Source of the DNA: Methylomonas rhizoryzae
GTDB lineage: Bacteria > Pseudomonadota > Gammaproteobacteria > Methylococcales > Methylomonadaceae
NCBI RefSeq assembly: GCF_008632455.1
Contig: NZ_CP043929.1
Span: forward strand, 2,728,001-2,792,000
DNA: 64,000 nucleotides
Direction: 5' to 3'
Shown here one piece after another: positions 9,632 through 17,519 of this stretch. How positions within the stretch are numbered: the first letter of the stretch is position 1; each line of letters starts with the position of its first letter. Under the pieces are notes generated by a model that had not been told where the DNA came from, made no database searches, and saw nothing but the letters and a program-made list of their open reading frames with translations. A program made the translations under genes and the position numbers.

Positions 9632-10573
9632 CTACGCGTTTAGCCATTCCATGTACAGCTGAACGCCTTGTTCCACCGTTTTGAAGCTATGAAGGCATCC
9701 CGCCGCCCTTAGCTTGTCTAGGTTGGCTTGAGTGTAACTCTGATAACAGCCCTTCAGATGATCCGGAAACGGGATGTATTGAATGCGGCCGCGCCGGTGA
9801 AATTTAAGCACGGCATTAGCCACATCATTAAAAGTCTGACTACGGCCGGTACCGCAATTGAAAATGCCGGAAACTTGCGGGTTGTCTAAAAACCACAAAT
9901 TAATGTCTACTACATCGTCCACATAGACAAAGTCCCTACGCTGTTCGCCGTCTCCGTAACCATCGCAGCCTTGGAACAAACGCACTTCATCGGATTGTTT
10001 GATTTGATTGTTCAAATGAAAAGCAACGCTGGCCATGCTGCCTTTATGAGCCTCGCGCGGACCGTAAACGTTGAAATACCGCAACCCAACCACCGGCGCG
10101 GTCAAACCGGATTGTCGGCGTAAATATTGATCGAACTGAAACTTTGAATAGCCGTATACGTTTAGCGGGCCTTCGAACGCCGGTTCTTCGCGAAAGCTTA
10201 AATCCGCGCCGTAAACTGCAGCGCTGGACGCGTAGATAAAGGGGATTTTATGGCTTTGGCAATAATGAAACAGCGCTTTGCTGTATTCGTAATTGTTTTC
10301 CATCATGTAACGACCATCCCACTCGGTGGTGGTGGAACAGGCGCCTTGATGAAAAATCGCTTGTATAATCTCCGCACGAAATTCGCCTTGCCGGAGCTTT
10401 TCCAAAAAAGTGGTGCGGTCGAGATAGTCGGCAATTCGACAGTCGACCAAGTTTTTGTATTTGATCCCGTTAGTTAAATGGTCCACCACCAAAATGTCAT
10501 CGTAACCGCGGGCATTCAAGCCAAGCACTAAATTGCTGCCGATAAAGCCGGCACCGCCGGTTACGATGATCAT
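9632..10573 (-). CDS. hldD: ADP-L-glycero-D-manno-heptose 6-epimerase
   Basis: A 313-residue short-chain dehydrogenase-type epimerase that converts ADP-D-glycero-manno-heptose to the L form for the lipopolysaccharide inner core. It begins with the Rossmann NADP site TGGAGFIGSN (residues 5-14), has the catalytic YGYSK (YxxxK) motif and the serine-rich YASSAAVYG strand, and keeps the HldD-typical RDFVYVDDVVD. The length equals that of E. coli HldD. It lies 13 bases after the stop-side of rplI and may be read from the ribosomal protein operon upstream. Confidence 0.95.
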   Translation of the reverse strand: MIIVTGGAGFIGSNLVLGLNARGYDDILVVDHLTNGIKYKNLVDCRIADYLDRTTFLEKLRQGEFRAEIIQAIFHQGACSTTTEWDGRYMMENNYEYSKALFHYCQSHKIPFIYASSAAVYGADLSFREEPAFEGPLNVYGYSKFQFDQYLRRQSGLTAPVVGLRYFNVYGPREAHKGSMASVAFHLNNQIKQSDEVRLFQGCDGYGDGEQRRDFVYVDDVVDINLWFLDNPQVSGIFNCGTGRSQTFNDVANAVLKFHRRGRIQYIPFPDHLKGCYQSYTQANLDKLRAAGCLHSFKTVEQGVQLYMEWLNA

Positions 10574-10586
10574 AGTTGCCTAATAA

Positions 10587-11033
10587 TTACTCGGCAACGA
10601 TTTTGACGGTCAAGGCCACGTCGACATCGGTGTGTAAATGGAACGAAATTTCGTAGTCGCCGATTTGACGAATGACGCCGTTAGGTAAACGAACCTCGCT
10701 TTTTTCCACTTTTACGCCCGCCGCGGTAACCGCTTCGGCTATGGCTTGGGTGCCGACCGAACCGTACAACCGACCTTCGTCCCCGGTTTTATGCGCGATT
10801 GTAACGGCCAGTTTGCTCAAAGCTTCGCCCCTTGCGGTAGCTGCAGCTAATTTTTCAGCCGCTTGTTTTTCCAATTCAGCGCGGCGCGCTTCGAATTCTT
10901 GGATTTTTGCCGGTGTCGCTACGGTAGCTTTGCCTTGCGGAATTAAATAATTTCTACCGTAACCCGATTTGATTGTGACTTTGTCGCCCAAACTACCCAA
11001 ATTGGCGATTTTTTCCAGAAGTATAACTTCCAT
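10587..11033 (-). CDS. rplI: 50S ribosomal protein L9
   Basis: 148 residues. The N-terminal domain MEVILLEKIANLGSLGD and GYGRNYLIPQGKA are diagnostic of L9, followed by the long connecting helix (residues 41-75) and the C-terminal 23S rRNA-binding domain. Last gene of the rpsF-rpsR-DUF2232-rplI group. Confidence 0.98.
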   Translation of the reverse strand: MEVILLEKIANLGSLGDKVTIKSGYGRNYLIPQGKATVATPAKIQEFEARRAELEKQAAEKLAAATARGEALSKLAVTIAHKTGDEGRLYGSVGTQAIAEAVTAAGVKVEKSEVRLPNGVIRQIGDYEISFHLHTDVDVALTVKIVAE

Positions 11034-11073
11034 CGTTAATTACCTCATCGACATGTGTCGAAAAATGGCCGTG

Positions 11074-11997
11074 TCAAACGGCCGTTGAATTTGAAATTTT
11101 ATCTCGTAAATTCAGCCAATTATCGGTTAACCCGCACAGGGCTACGATGATCATTACATGCGGGATCATCGTCAGCGTTAGGTATAAAAACGGCACCATA
11201 AAACGATTACCCTTCATCTTCGCAAAGCAGGCATGCAAAACCGCAGTTCCAATGCAGGTATAAAGCACCAACATGACCAAGAGGACATTCCAGCACATTT
11301 CCGCCAACCTGCCGTTGGCTAAAACCGCAATAGCGATCGTCAAAGCCGTTGCAAGGGCTAACTTGGCGTGGCCTTTGATACCCAAAAACTCGGACCTGAA
11401 TCCGCCCGGGTTATAAAGCAAGGCCTGCCACCAACGTGCTAAAAACAAACCGAACAACAATCCGAACACGCTACCCGCAGCTATCGCTCCGGTCATAAAA
11501 TGCGCGAACACCTGTACAGACTTCTTAATGTCTTCAATCGATACTTCCGGTCTAGCTTGCAACATAGGCTGAGCCATTGCTGCCAACACGCTACTCCACA
11601 GTTGCGCCGGGTGCTGCTGTATCAGATAAAAGCCGATAACTGCAACTACACCAAGCAACACTGCCAATTCAATGGCCACTCCCATGTGCCGACCTTCACG
11701 CAACACAATGGAAATTAACCAAACCGGCGTCCATAGTACGATGCCGTATATCAACGCGAATTGGTAACCGATCTGTAAAATCGTACTCAGTACTGCAGCA
11801 GCCAAACAGGCACACAACAGTACATACCAACCTTCTTTACCCCCTCTACGCAAAGTAACCAATGCGACCGAGGCTGAACTTACAATGCTTGTTACGATAC
11901 TTACCGCCGGGAAAGGCATAGACAGCAACGCGGTTACTGCTGCAACGGTCATTGCCTGCAGCCGACCTTTCATAATGTAGGTCGCTAGAAAACGCAC
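11074..11997 (-). CDS. DUF2232 integral membrane protein
   Basis: A 307-residue polytopic membrane protein with about eight hydrophobic segments, matching the DUF2232/YybS-like proteins commonly found between rpsR and rplI. Function is unknown. The start is GTG at 11997, supported by a good ribosome site (AGAGGAAAG) seven bases upstream; an ATG at 11973 lacks one. It is 28 bases from rpsR and 40 from rplI, so clearly in the same transcript. Confidence 0.85.
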   Translation of the reverse strand: MRFLATYIMKGRLQAMTVAAVTALLSMPFPAVSIVTSIVSSASVALVTLRRGGKEGWYVLLCACLAAAVLSTILQIGYQFALIYGIVLWTPVWLISIVLREGRHMGVAIELAVLLGVVAVIGFYLIQQHPAQLWSSVLAAMAQPMLQARPEVSIEDIKKSVQVFAHFMTGAIAAGSVFGLLFGLFLARWWQALLYNPGGFRSEFLGIKGHAKLALATALTIAIAVLANGRLAEMCWNVLLVMLVLYTCIGTAVLHACFAKMKGNRFMVPFLYLTLTMIPHVMIIVALCGLTDNWLNLRDKISNSTAV

Positions 11998-12025
11998 GAC
12001 TTTCCTCTAGCCGGTCAACGTAAGC

Positions 12026-12256
12026 TTACTGATGCGCGTCGCAAAACGGCAACAACGCCAAAAACCGGGCTTGTTTGATGGCGTCGGTCAACTGGCGTTG
12101 ATATTTCGCACTGGTTCCGGTGATCCGGCTAGGTATGATTTTGCCGGTTTCGGTGATGTACTCACTCAGCAAATCCAGATTTTTATAATCAATCTTGATT
12201 GCGTCTTCACCGCTAAAGCGGCAGCCTTTTCTACGTCTTACGTTGTTACGTGCCAT
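12026..12256 (-). CDS. rpsR: 30S ribosomal protein S18
   Basis: 76 residues with the arginine-rich start MARNNVRRRKGCRF and the S18 signature GKIIPSRITGTSAKYQRQL. It binds as a heterodimer with S6, encoded 23 bases upstream. Confidence 0.98.
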   Translation of the reverse strand: MARNNVRRRKGCRFSGEDAIKIDYKNLDLLSEYITETGKIIPSRITGTSAKYQRQLTDAIKQARFLALLPFCDAHQ

Positions 12257-12279
12257 CTTGATAGTCTCGAGTTAAATGT

Positions 12280-12717
12280 TTATTCGGTTTCAGCGGTAGA
12301 TTCCGCAACGACTTCGCCTGCGTCGGAAGTACTTTCTTCCTGCTCTGCGTCGCTGTCGTTATCATCTTTAACGCGCGCAGCGGATTTGTGCCCATCGTTA
12401 CCGCTGGTTGCGATTATTGATGGTTCGGTTATCGCTTCTTTTTGCAACAAGGTCAGACTACGCAAGATAGCATCGTTAAAACGGAAGCCGGCTTCCAATT
12501 CTTCCAACGTTTCTCTACCGCATTCAATGTTCATCAACACGTAGTGTGCTTTATGGATTTTTTTGATAGGGAAAGCTAAATGCCTACGCCCCCAGTCCTC
12601 CAAGCGGTGGATTTTACCGGAAGCTTCTTCGATAATGGATTTATAACGTTCTATCATGGCTGGGACCTGAGCGCTTTGATCAGGATGCACCAAGAACACG
12701 ATTTCGTAATGACGCAT
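12280..12717 (-). CDS. rpsF: 30S ribosomal protein S6
   Basis: 145 residues. The first about 95 residues form the S6 fold (MRHYEIVFLVHPDQSAQVP, GRRHLAFPIKKIHKAHYVLM). The remaining 50 form an acidic tail rich in Asp, Glu and Ser, longer than in many homologues; E. coli S6 likewise has an acidic tail, there extended by glutamates after translation. First gene of the operon, with strong ribosome site (AAGGAG). Confidence 0.97.
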   Translation of the reverse strand: MRHYEIVFLVHPDQSAQVPAMIERYKSIIEEASGKIHRLEDWGRRHLAFPIKKIHKAHYVLMNIECGRETLEELEAGFRFNDAILRSLTLLQKEAITEPSIIATSGNDGHKSAARVKDDNDSDAEQEESTSDAGEVVAESTAETE

Positions 12718-12741
12718 GATTTCTCCTTACGGGTTAAATAA

Positions 12742-12765
12742 GCTTCCCGTTATTAACGGTGAAGC
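12742..12765 (-). promoter_or_regulatory. Candidate S6:S18 autoregulatory leader hairpin
   Basis: In the rpsF leader (mRNA sense) GCTTC and GAAGC pair around CCGTT-AAT-AACGG, and a CACCG stretch sits at the inner bulge. A structured element with a conserved CACCG in the leader of rpsF is known to bind the S6:S18 complex in many bacteria. The match here is by eye; the CCG could instead be base-paired. Confidence 0.4.
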
Positions 12766-12799
12766 AAGGAAGCGGGGAGCGATCCCCAAAAAACCGCTT

Positions 12800-12828
12800 A
12801 TTATATTGACAGCCGGAACGCTTGGAAA
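12800..12828 (-). promoter_or_regulatory. Sigma70 promoter of the rpsF operon
   Basis: Minus-strand TTTCCA (12828-12823), 17-base spacer, and a perfect TATAAT (12805-12800), about 80 bases upstream of rpsF. Placed as expected for a strong ribosomal protein promoter. Confidence 0.65.
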
Positions 12829-12876
12829 GAGCTTTTACACCCAGCGCTCGACAAATTGAATGCCTAAAGGCGCATT

Positions 12877-13749
12877 TCAAACTTTCCTTAACCAATCCAA
12901 AGTCAGCTCCGCTACTTGATCCCGCCAGACTCGGGTAGAAAAGGTATGATCGGCTTCGGGCAAATCCCGCCGCGTTATCCTTGGATCGGCCAATAATTCC
13001 TGCCAAATAAAGTCTTGCCTGACTGCGTCGCGAAATTCGTCTGCGGTCAAATCGCGTCCACTCAAAATAATCAGAATATTACAACTGCTTCTACGTAGAC
13101 ATTCACGGACGCGCTCCGGTAACGGTAATCGCTGATCGACAGTACCTGCCGAAACCTGCGCGATGAGTTTATTGCCGCCGTTTAACGCCTTACGCGTAAA
13201 ATCAAACAAACTGCGCAGAGATTGCAAATAATCGAAGCGCAAACCAAACACTTTCCGCCACAAATCCGGATTAGTTAAACGCTTTAGATAATAATGCTTC
13301 AAATAACTCTTAGCCGCGCCTTGCTGGGTGTAAACCCAAGGATTCAGAAGCACCATACCGCTTACTCTATGATCCTGATAGGCGTAAAACGCCGAAGCCG
13401 AGGCCGCGTCGCACAACCCCCACAATACGACTCGCGCCAACCCCGGCTGATGTTGATAAAAAGCGTCGATGCCGCTACGAATATCGGCGTCTATGTGCTC
13501 GAATCCGGCCGAAAGACCGGTCGAATCGCCCATGCCGCGCACGTCGAAACGCATGACCGGGATGCCGTTTTCAGCCAAATACCTGGCCAACAACACGAAT
13601 TGCCGATGACTGCCGACTCGGTATTGCGGCCCGCCAACGACAATCAACACCCCTACCGTGTCGGATTCGACCGAAACCGGACAATGCAAAATGCCAATCA
13701 AATCCGCCTGTTCGCAGTTGAAAACTATCGGAATTTCATTCACTCGCAT
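12877..13749 (-). CDS. Exosortase A system-associated hydrolase 1 (alpha/beta hydrolase)
   Basis: A 290-residue alpha/beta hydrolase. The nucleophile elbow reads WGLCDAAS, with cysteine in place of serine, as usual for this subfamily. RFDVRGMGDSTG and a C-terminal acid/histidine region (ADHTFSTRVW) complete the fold. Hydrolases 1 and 2 accompany the exosortase A/PEP-CTERM exopolysaccharide loci; their substrates are not known. The gene is third in ACP-hydrolase 2-hydrolase 1, 77 bases after hydrolase 2. Confidence 0.85.
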   Translation of the reverse strand: MRVNEIPIVFNCEQADLIGILHCPVSVESDTVGVLIVVGGPQYRVGSHRQFVLLARYLAENGIPVMRFDVRGMGDSTGLSAGFEHIDADIRSGIDAFYQHQPGLARVVLWGLCDAASASAFYAYQDHRVSGMVLLNPWVYTQQGAAKSYLKHYYLKRLTNPDLWRKVFGLRFDYLQSLRSLFDFTRKALNGGNKLIAQVSAGTVDQRLPLPERVRECLRRSSCNILIILSGRDLTADEFRDAVRQDFIWQELLADPRITRRDLPEADHTFSTRVWRDQVAELTLDWLRKV

Positions 13750-13826
13750 GCTACTGACGCTCGTTATTAATTTAAGTTTTCCAAACGATTTTTCCGTATT
13801 TCTCTACGTAGCACAATGCTGCGATA

Positions 13827-14648
13827 TCAACCGAGGTCAACTAAAACGCTGATGGTCAATGGAATCAGATCCGGCACCGTCACAATATCTTGACTGCTCC
13901 AGAAACTGTCGCCCGCGACGCTGTTCCCAGCGGTATTAATCGCTACATCCTGCAACTTGCGAACAAACTGCTGCACCTGCGCACTGAGCTCGTTTACGCC
14001 GGACGGAAGCACTTCGATCAACGCAACCGATTGAATCGATGCAACCCCATTCAAATCGGCCTTCGCCGCAAGCAACGGAAGCACCAACTCCGGATTCAGC
14101 GAATAACCCGCCACTTCAATAACTTCGCCGCGTTGCAATTGCTTTTTTAGCTCGCCAGTCGTTTCCTGCGGCAGTTCCGGATTCATCATCGCTGCCGCCA
14201 CCCGCAAACGTAAAAACTGGGTAAGAAACACCTCGCCGTTCAACACGGGTTGCCATGCGATTAAACTGTCGAGTGCCTTGCACCCGCCGCTCTTAATCAA
14301 ATCGAGCGCGAGCAAGGTTCCGGCCCTTAGACTCCAAAGCGTTATCCGCTCGGCACCTTGCCCGACCAACCAGTCCAACGCCTCCAACAGGTTATCTTGC
14401 CAAATCCGCCAAGAAGCATCGACAAAATCGCCGGCACTATCGCCGGTTCCGAATAAATCGATTGACAACACTGCATAACCTTGCCCTGCGAGCGCATCGG
14501 CTTGCAACGCCACCATTCGCCTGGACTTATTCATTTCTTCCGCGAAGGCCGGCACGTGCAAAATAGCGCGTCTACTGCCAGGGTTGGACGCCGGCCGATA
14601 CGTCGCGAACAACGGGCCGGAGCGGCTTTCCAGAAAAAAAACTCGCAT
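13827..14648 (-). CDS. Exosortase A system-associated hydrolase 2
   Basis: 273 residues, alpha/beta hydrolase fold with HVPAFAEEMNKSRRM near the N-terminus (the conserved PPFAEEMNKSR region of this subfamily) and SIDLFGTGDSAGDF. The expected nucleophile elbow reads LWSLRAGTLLA, without a GxSxG serine, as in other members. The gene is 28 bases downstream of the acyl carrier protein gene, so the two are translated from one message. Probably involved in assembly or release of an acyl or glycolipid intermediate with the ACP, but this is inference. Confidence 0.87.
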   Translation of the reverse strand: MRVFFLESRSGPLFATYRPASNPGSRRAILHVPAFAEEMNKSRRMVALQADALAGQGYAVLSIDLFGTGDSAGDFVDASWRIWQDNLLEALDWLVGQGAERITLWSLRAGTLLALDLIKSGGCKALDSLIAWQPVLNGEVFLTQFLRLRVAAAMMNPELPQETTGELKKQLQRGEVIEVAGYSLNPELVLPLLAAKADLNGVASIQSVALIEVLPSGVNELSAQVQQFVRKLQDVAINTAGNSVAGDSFWSSQDIVTVPDLIPLTISVLVDLG

Positions 14649-14676
14649 ACGCCTAAAGAAAAATTCTCAAGGCCTA

Positions 14677-14919
14677 TCAGGCTTGTAACTTGGTATCGAC
14701 AAAGTCGACCAAAGTACCCAGCGTTTCGAACACAGAAGCATTGATTTCATCGTCGTCCACCACAAAACCGAACCTGTCTTCCAAAGCGGTAATGATGCTT
14801 ACCACCGCCATGGAATCGAACTCGGGGATCGCTCCGAGTAAAGGCGTGTCTTTAGATGCTTGCAGAGGGCTTTGAAAAACCGTTTGCAATAGTTCAACTA
14901 CTGTATCGATGGTTGACAT
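14677..14919 (-). CDS. Acyl carrier protein, exosortase A-associated type
   Basis: 80 residues of the acyl carrier fold. The phosphopantetheine serine is in PEFDSMAV (usual DSL/DSM motif), followed by a helix of ALEDRFGFVVDDDEI. It would carry an acyl chain activated by a ligase such as the one at the left end of the window. The ATG at 14919 (MSTIDTVVEL) is chosen over an in-frame TTG at 14934. First gene of the ACP-hydrolase 2-hydrolase 1 group. Confidence 0.88.
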   Translation of the reverse strand: MSTIDTVVELLQTVFQSPLQASKDTPLLGAIPEFDSMAVVSIITALEDRFGFVVDDDEINASVFETLGTLVDFVDTKLQA

Positions 14920-14974
14920 TTTTGTTATACCCAAAATGTATGCGCTAAAAGTAAAGAATTATTTTTGTGCGGAA

Positions 14975-15300
14975 TGAATTTAATGATTGCGGGCCATAGC
15001 AGACAAAACGCAGGAACGATTAAGGGTGCGAACAATGCGCTCATACCACTAGCAATAGCAAAACAACTCGTTGCCTCGGCCCGAACGCCAGCAACCACGA
15101 AATCATAGCCGCAATCATCGAGACCGTAGTCATCAAAATCGGCCGCAAGTGAATTGTGGCGGCTTGAATTACGGCTTGCAACCGGTTTTATTGATTTTTG
15201 ATCCGAATTGAATTGGCAAACCCCACAAGTAATATGCGGTTCTTGGCAAGAAGATCAAACAGAAAATCTATCCGGCCAATGGGCAAACAGGTGATATACA
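14975..15300 (-). pseudogene. Remnant of an RND-family efflux transporter gene
   Basis: The minus strand still reads pieces of the C-terminal half of an AcrB/CzcA-type pump: FDLLAKNRILLVGFANSIR (near 15260-15200; compare the usual LVAKNGILLVxFAN), then a TAA, then in the same frame LQAVIQAATIHLRPILMTTV (from 15181; compare EAAxLRLRPILMTT), ending at a TGA at 15043-15041. A one-frame shift then gives MSALFAPLIVPAFCLLW, matching the last membrane helix of such pumps. At least three stops or frameshifts are present and only about 110 of more than 1,000 residues survive, so this is a dead fragment. Confidence 0.75.
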
Positions 15301-15364
15301 CACTATTAAGATGATTTTTTGATCAGACCGGAGGAACTTGTCCGCTCTCTACTTTTCCGCGGAT

Positions 15365-16093
15365 TTAGAGATATAACGGCGCCATTTGCCGCCAGAAATA
15401 ACCTTGATGCGCACGGCCGTTCCATTCGTAAAACGCGTGCTGAATACCTTTGCCGTGCAGAATATGGCTCAATTCCCGGTTATTTTGTAAAAACGGATCT
15501 TCTTTGCCGATAATCAAAGTGATATCCATTTGTCGCAGATATTTGAGCTGATCTTCGCAATGCAAATTAGGCAAAAAATGACTGGGATTATGGAAATATA
15601 CGTTATCGTCGTAATAGCCGTCGAATAAATCTTTAAAGTGTTCGACATTCAAGGTCAAATCGAAGCGGCCGGAAAAGGCTACCAATTTTTGAAACAAATG
15701 CGGGTGGCGAAACGCAATGTTGGCCGCATGATAAGCTCCCAGACTACAGCCATGTGCGATAGTACAAGGGTGCGGATTTTTGGCGTTCATGTACGGGATG
15801 ACTTCATGTATCACATAATCTTCGAACAGCATATGCCGCTTGATCCTATCTTCAGGTCGGCACCAAAAGCAATAAAACGTTTCATGGTCAATGCTATCGA
15901 TGCAAAACAGCTGCAAATACCCGGCATTTATTTTGTCGCGTAAGGTATCGACGATTCTGAGGTTCTCGTATTCGTAAAACCTGCCGTCACGGGTAGGAAA
16001 AATCAAAACCTTGGCCCCCGCATGGCCGAAGACTAAAAATTCCATATCGCGCCGTAAACGGGCGCTATACCAATGATGATATTCTCGATTCAT
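15365..16093 (-). CDS. Esterase family protein (alpha/beta hydrolase)
   Basis: 242 residues. The nucleophile elbow GCSLGAYHA and a C-terminal WNGRAHQGYFWRQM with a histidine fit the esterase D/putative esterase family; the N-terminus (MNREYHHWYSARLRRDMEFL) is typical of small cytoplasmic members. LIIGKEDPFLQN supplies the likely acid. It starts three bases after the stop of the upstream acetylxylan esterase-like gene, so the two are co-transcribed and probably act together. Substrate unknown. Confidence 0.8.
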   Translation of the reverse strand: MNREYHHWYSARLRRDMEFLVFGHAGAKVLIFPTRDGRFYEYENLRIVDTLRDKINAGYLQLFCIDSIDHETFYCFWCRPEDRIKRHMLFEDYVIHEVIPYMNAKNPHPCTIAHGCSLGAYHAANIAFRHPHLFQKLVAFSGRFDLTLNVEHFKDLFDGYYDDNVYFHNPSHFLPNLHCEDQLKYLRQMDITLIIGKEDPFLQNNRELSHILHGKGIQHAFYEWNGRAHQGYFWRQMAPLYL

Positions 16094-16096
16094 GAA

Positions 16097-17098
16097 TCAA
16101 TGCGACAGCCCTGCAAAAAACTCGCGAAGCTCTTGCAACAATAGTCTTTCTTGTTCCGGTTGATTGGCATATTCGAAATGACCGGCTTTCAATACAAACA
16201 AGCTTTTAGGCCCGGCCCAAGCATTGTAGACCGCAAACTGTCCGGCGGGCGCCACCATAGGGTCGAATAAAGCCGCAGCGACGTGTACAGGCTGGGATGC
16301 GAACAGCGCTGCGGTAGCCGCATCATAGTAGCGTAAAGCGTCAGGAAAATGACCGTTACGCCGAGCATACGCCGCTACCGAGGCAGCACTGCCGATGCAG
16401 GGCAAATTCAGACGCAGAGGCTGGTTGCCGAAAGTAGGTACGTTTAAGTGCAAACGCTTGATGCGCTTATCCCATGGGGCCGCTAAGGCGCCGATTCCGC
16501 CACCAAAGCTAATGCCCATATAACCAATCGATTCGGCGGCTTCGGGATAACGCTTCTGCATCAACGTAACGGCCAACCATAAGTCGTCAACGCAACCGCC
16601 AATAATGTAGCTATCCTTGTTGTCTATATCGTGCAAAACGTGATACTGAGGTTGCTCGGCAACCCTATCGCATCGGCTACGCGACAAGCCTCGAAAACAC
16701 GGAAATAAATAGGCGGTATGCGGAATGTTAAAATGAAAATCCGGTCGATCGCGACCGCCATACCCATGTCCGACGACAATACATTGTTTCACGGCTTGTT
16801 GTACCGGCTGCAACAACCATCCGCCGATGACAAAATTATCGGTTGAGCGAAACCGTATATCGAACATAGCAAACCCGCAGGATTCGCCTTGAGCGACCAA
16901 TTCGGAGTCTACGGTTGCCTGCAACGCTCTGCAGTAACGCCGACTCCAGAAATCGACGAAATCATCCGGAGGACACGGCGCTTCCACGGATAACAAGCGA
17001 TTTAAATCGTATCCGTGACTAGGATCGAAATTAAAACTGTGTTGCAAAGGACTACAGACAGCGACTAATGAAGATGATTGTAATAGCGTAGACAGCAA
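16097..17098 (-). CDS. Acetylxylan esterase / cephalosporin-C deacetylase-like hydrolase
   Basis: 333 residues, AXE1-type alpha/beta hydrolase. VGHGYGGR near the middle is the oxyanion strand, GISFGGGIG the nucleophile elbow (motif GxSxGG), FDPMVAP carries the acid, and KAGHFEYAN the histidine. Members remove acetyl groups from sugars. The start is TTG at 17098, with AGGGG six bases upstream; no ATG occurs in frame before about residue 78. It forms a pair with the esterase that follows and may be read from the ihfB transcript, 50 bases upstream. Confidence 0.78.
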   Translation of the reverse strand: MLSTLLQSSSLVAVCSPLQHSFNFDPSHGYDLNRLLSVEAPCPPDDFVDFWSRRYCRALQATVDSELVAQGESCGFAMFDIRFRSTDNFVIGGWLLQPVQQAVKQCIVVGHGYGGRDRPDFHFNIPHTAYLFPCFRGLSRSRCDRVAEQPQYHVLHDIDNKDSYIIGGCVDDLWLAVTLMQKRYPEAAESIGYMGISFGGGIGALAAPWDKRIKRLHLNVPTFGNQPLRLNLPCIGSAASVAAYARRNGHFPDALRYYDAATAALFASQPVHVAAALFDPMVAPAGQFAVYNAWAGPKSLFVLKAGHFEYANQPEQERLLLQELREFFAGLSH

Positions 17099-17149
17099 AC
17101 GTTGCCCCTAAAGCATAGGCGGCCACGCTTACTGAGCCGACTCATCGAT

Positions 17150-17455
17150 TCAATCGACAATTTTGAATTTTTCGCGAGAAGCATCGACCATATCGCGCAA
17201 TTCCTTACCGGGTTTAAAATGCGGCACGTGCTTTTCCGTCAGCGCTACCGATTCGCCGGTTTTAGGGTTACGACCTAAGCGAGCCGCTCTATGATGTAAG
17301 GAAAAGCTTCCGAATCCTCGAATTTCTATTCTTTCTCCGCTCGCCAATGTCTCGCTCAAATGATCTACAACGCATCTGACAGCCAATTCGACGTCTTTAA
17401 GCGGAAGATGCGGCTGTTTGCGCGCCAACGCTTCTATCAGCTCTGATTTTGTCAC
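17150..17455 (-). CDS. ihfB: Integration host factor subunit beta
   Basis: 101 residues of the HU/IHF fold. TKSELIEALARKQPHLPLKD at the start and RGFGSFSLHHRAARLGRNP in the DNA-contacting arm (with the intercalating proline in GRNPKTGE) identify the beta subunit. It bends DNA at specific sites, including sigma54 promoters such as the one proposed for hupS in this window. GTG at 17455 is preferred because it gives the family start (V/M)TKSEL and has AGGG seven bases upstream; a TTG lies two codons earlier. Order rpsA-ihfB is conserved in gammaproteobacteria. Confidence 0.96.
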   Translation of the reverse strand: MTKSELIEALARKQPHLPLKDVELAVRCVVDHLSETLASGERIEIRGFGSFSLHHRAARLGRNPKTGESVALTEKHVPHFKPGKELRDMVDASREKFKIVD

Positions 17456-17519
17456 ATTCAACCCTAAGTACTCGAGAAATGGAGCGCGCGGTTACAACCG
17501 TAGCGCTCCTAGACAGACG

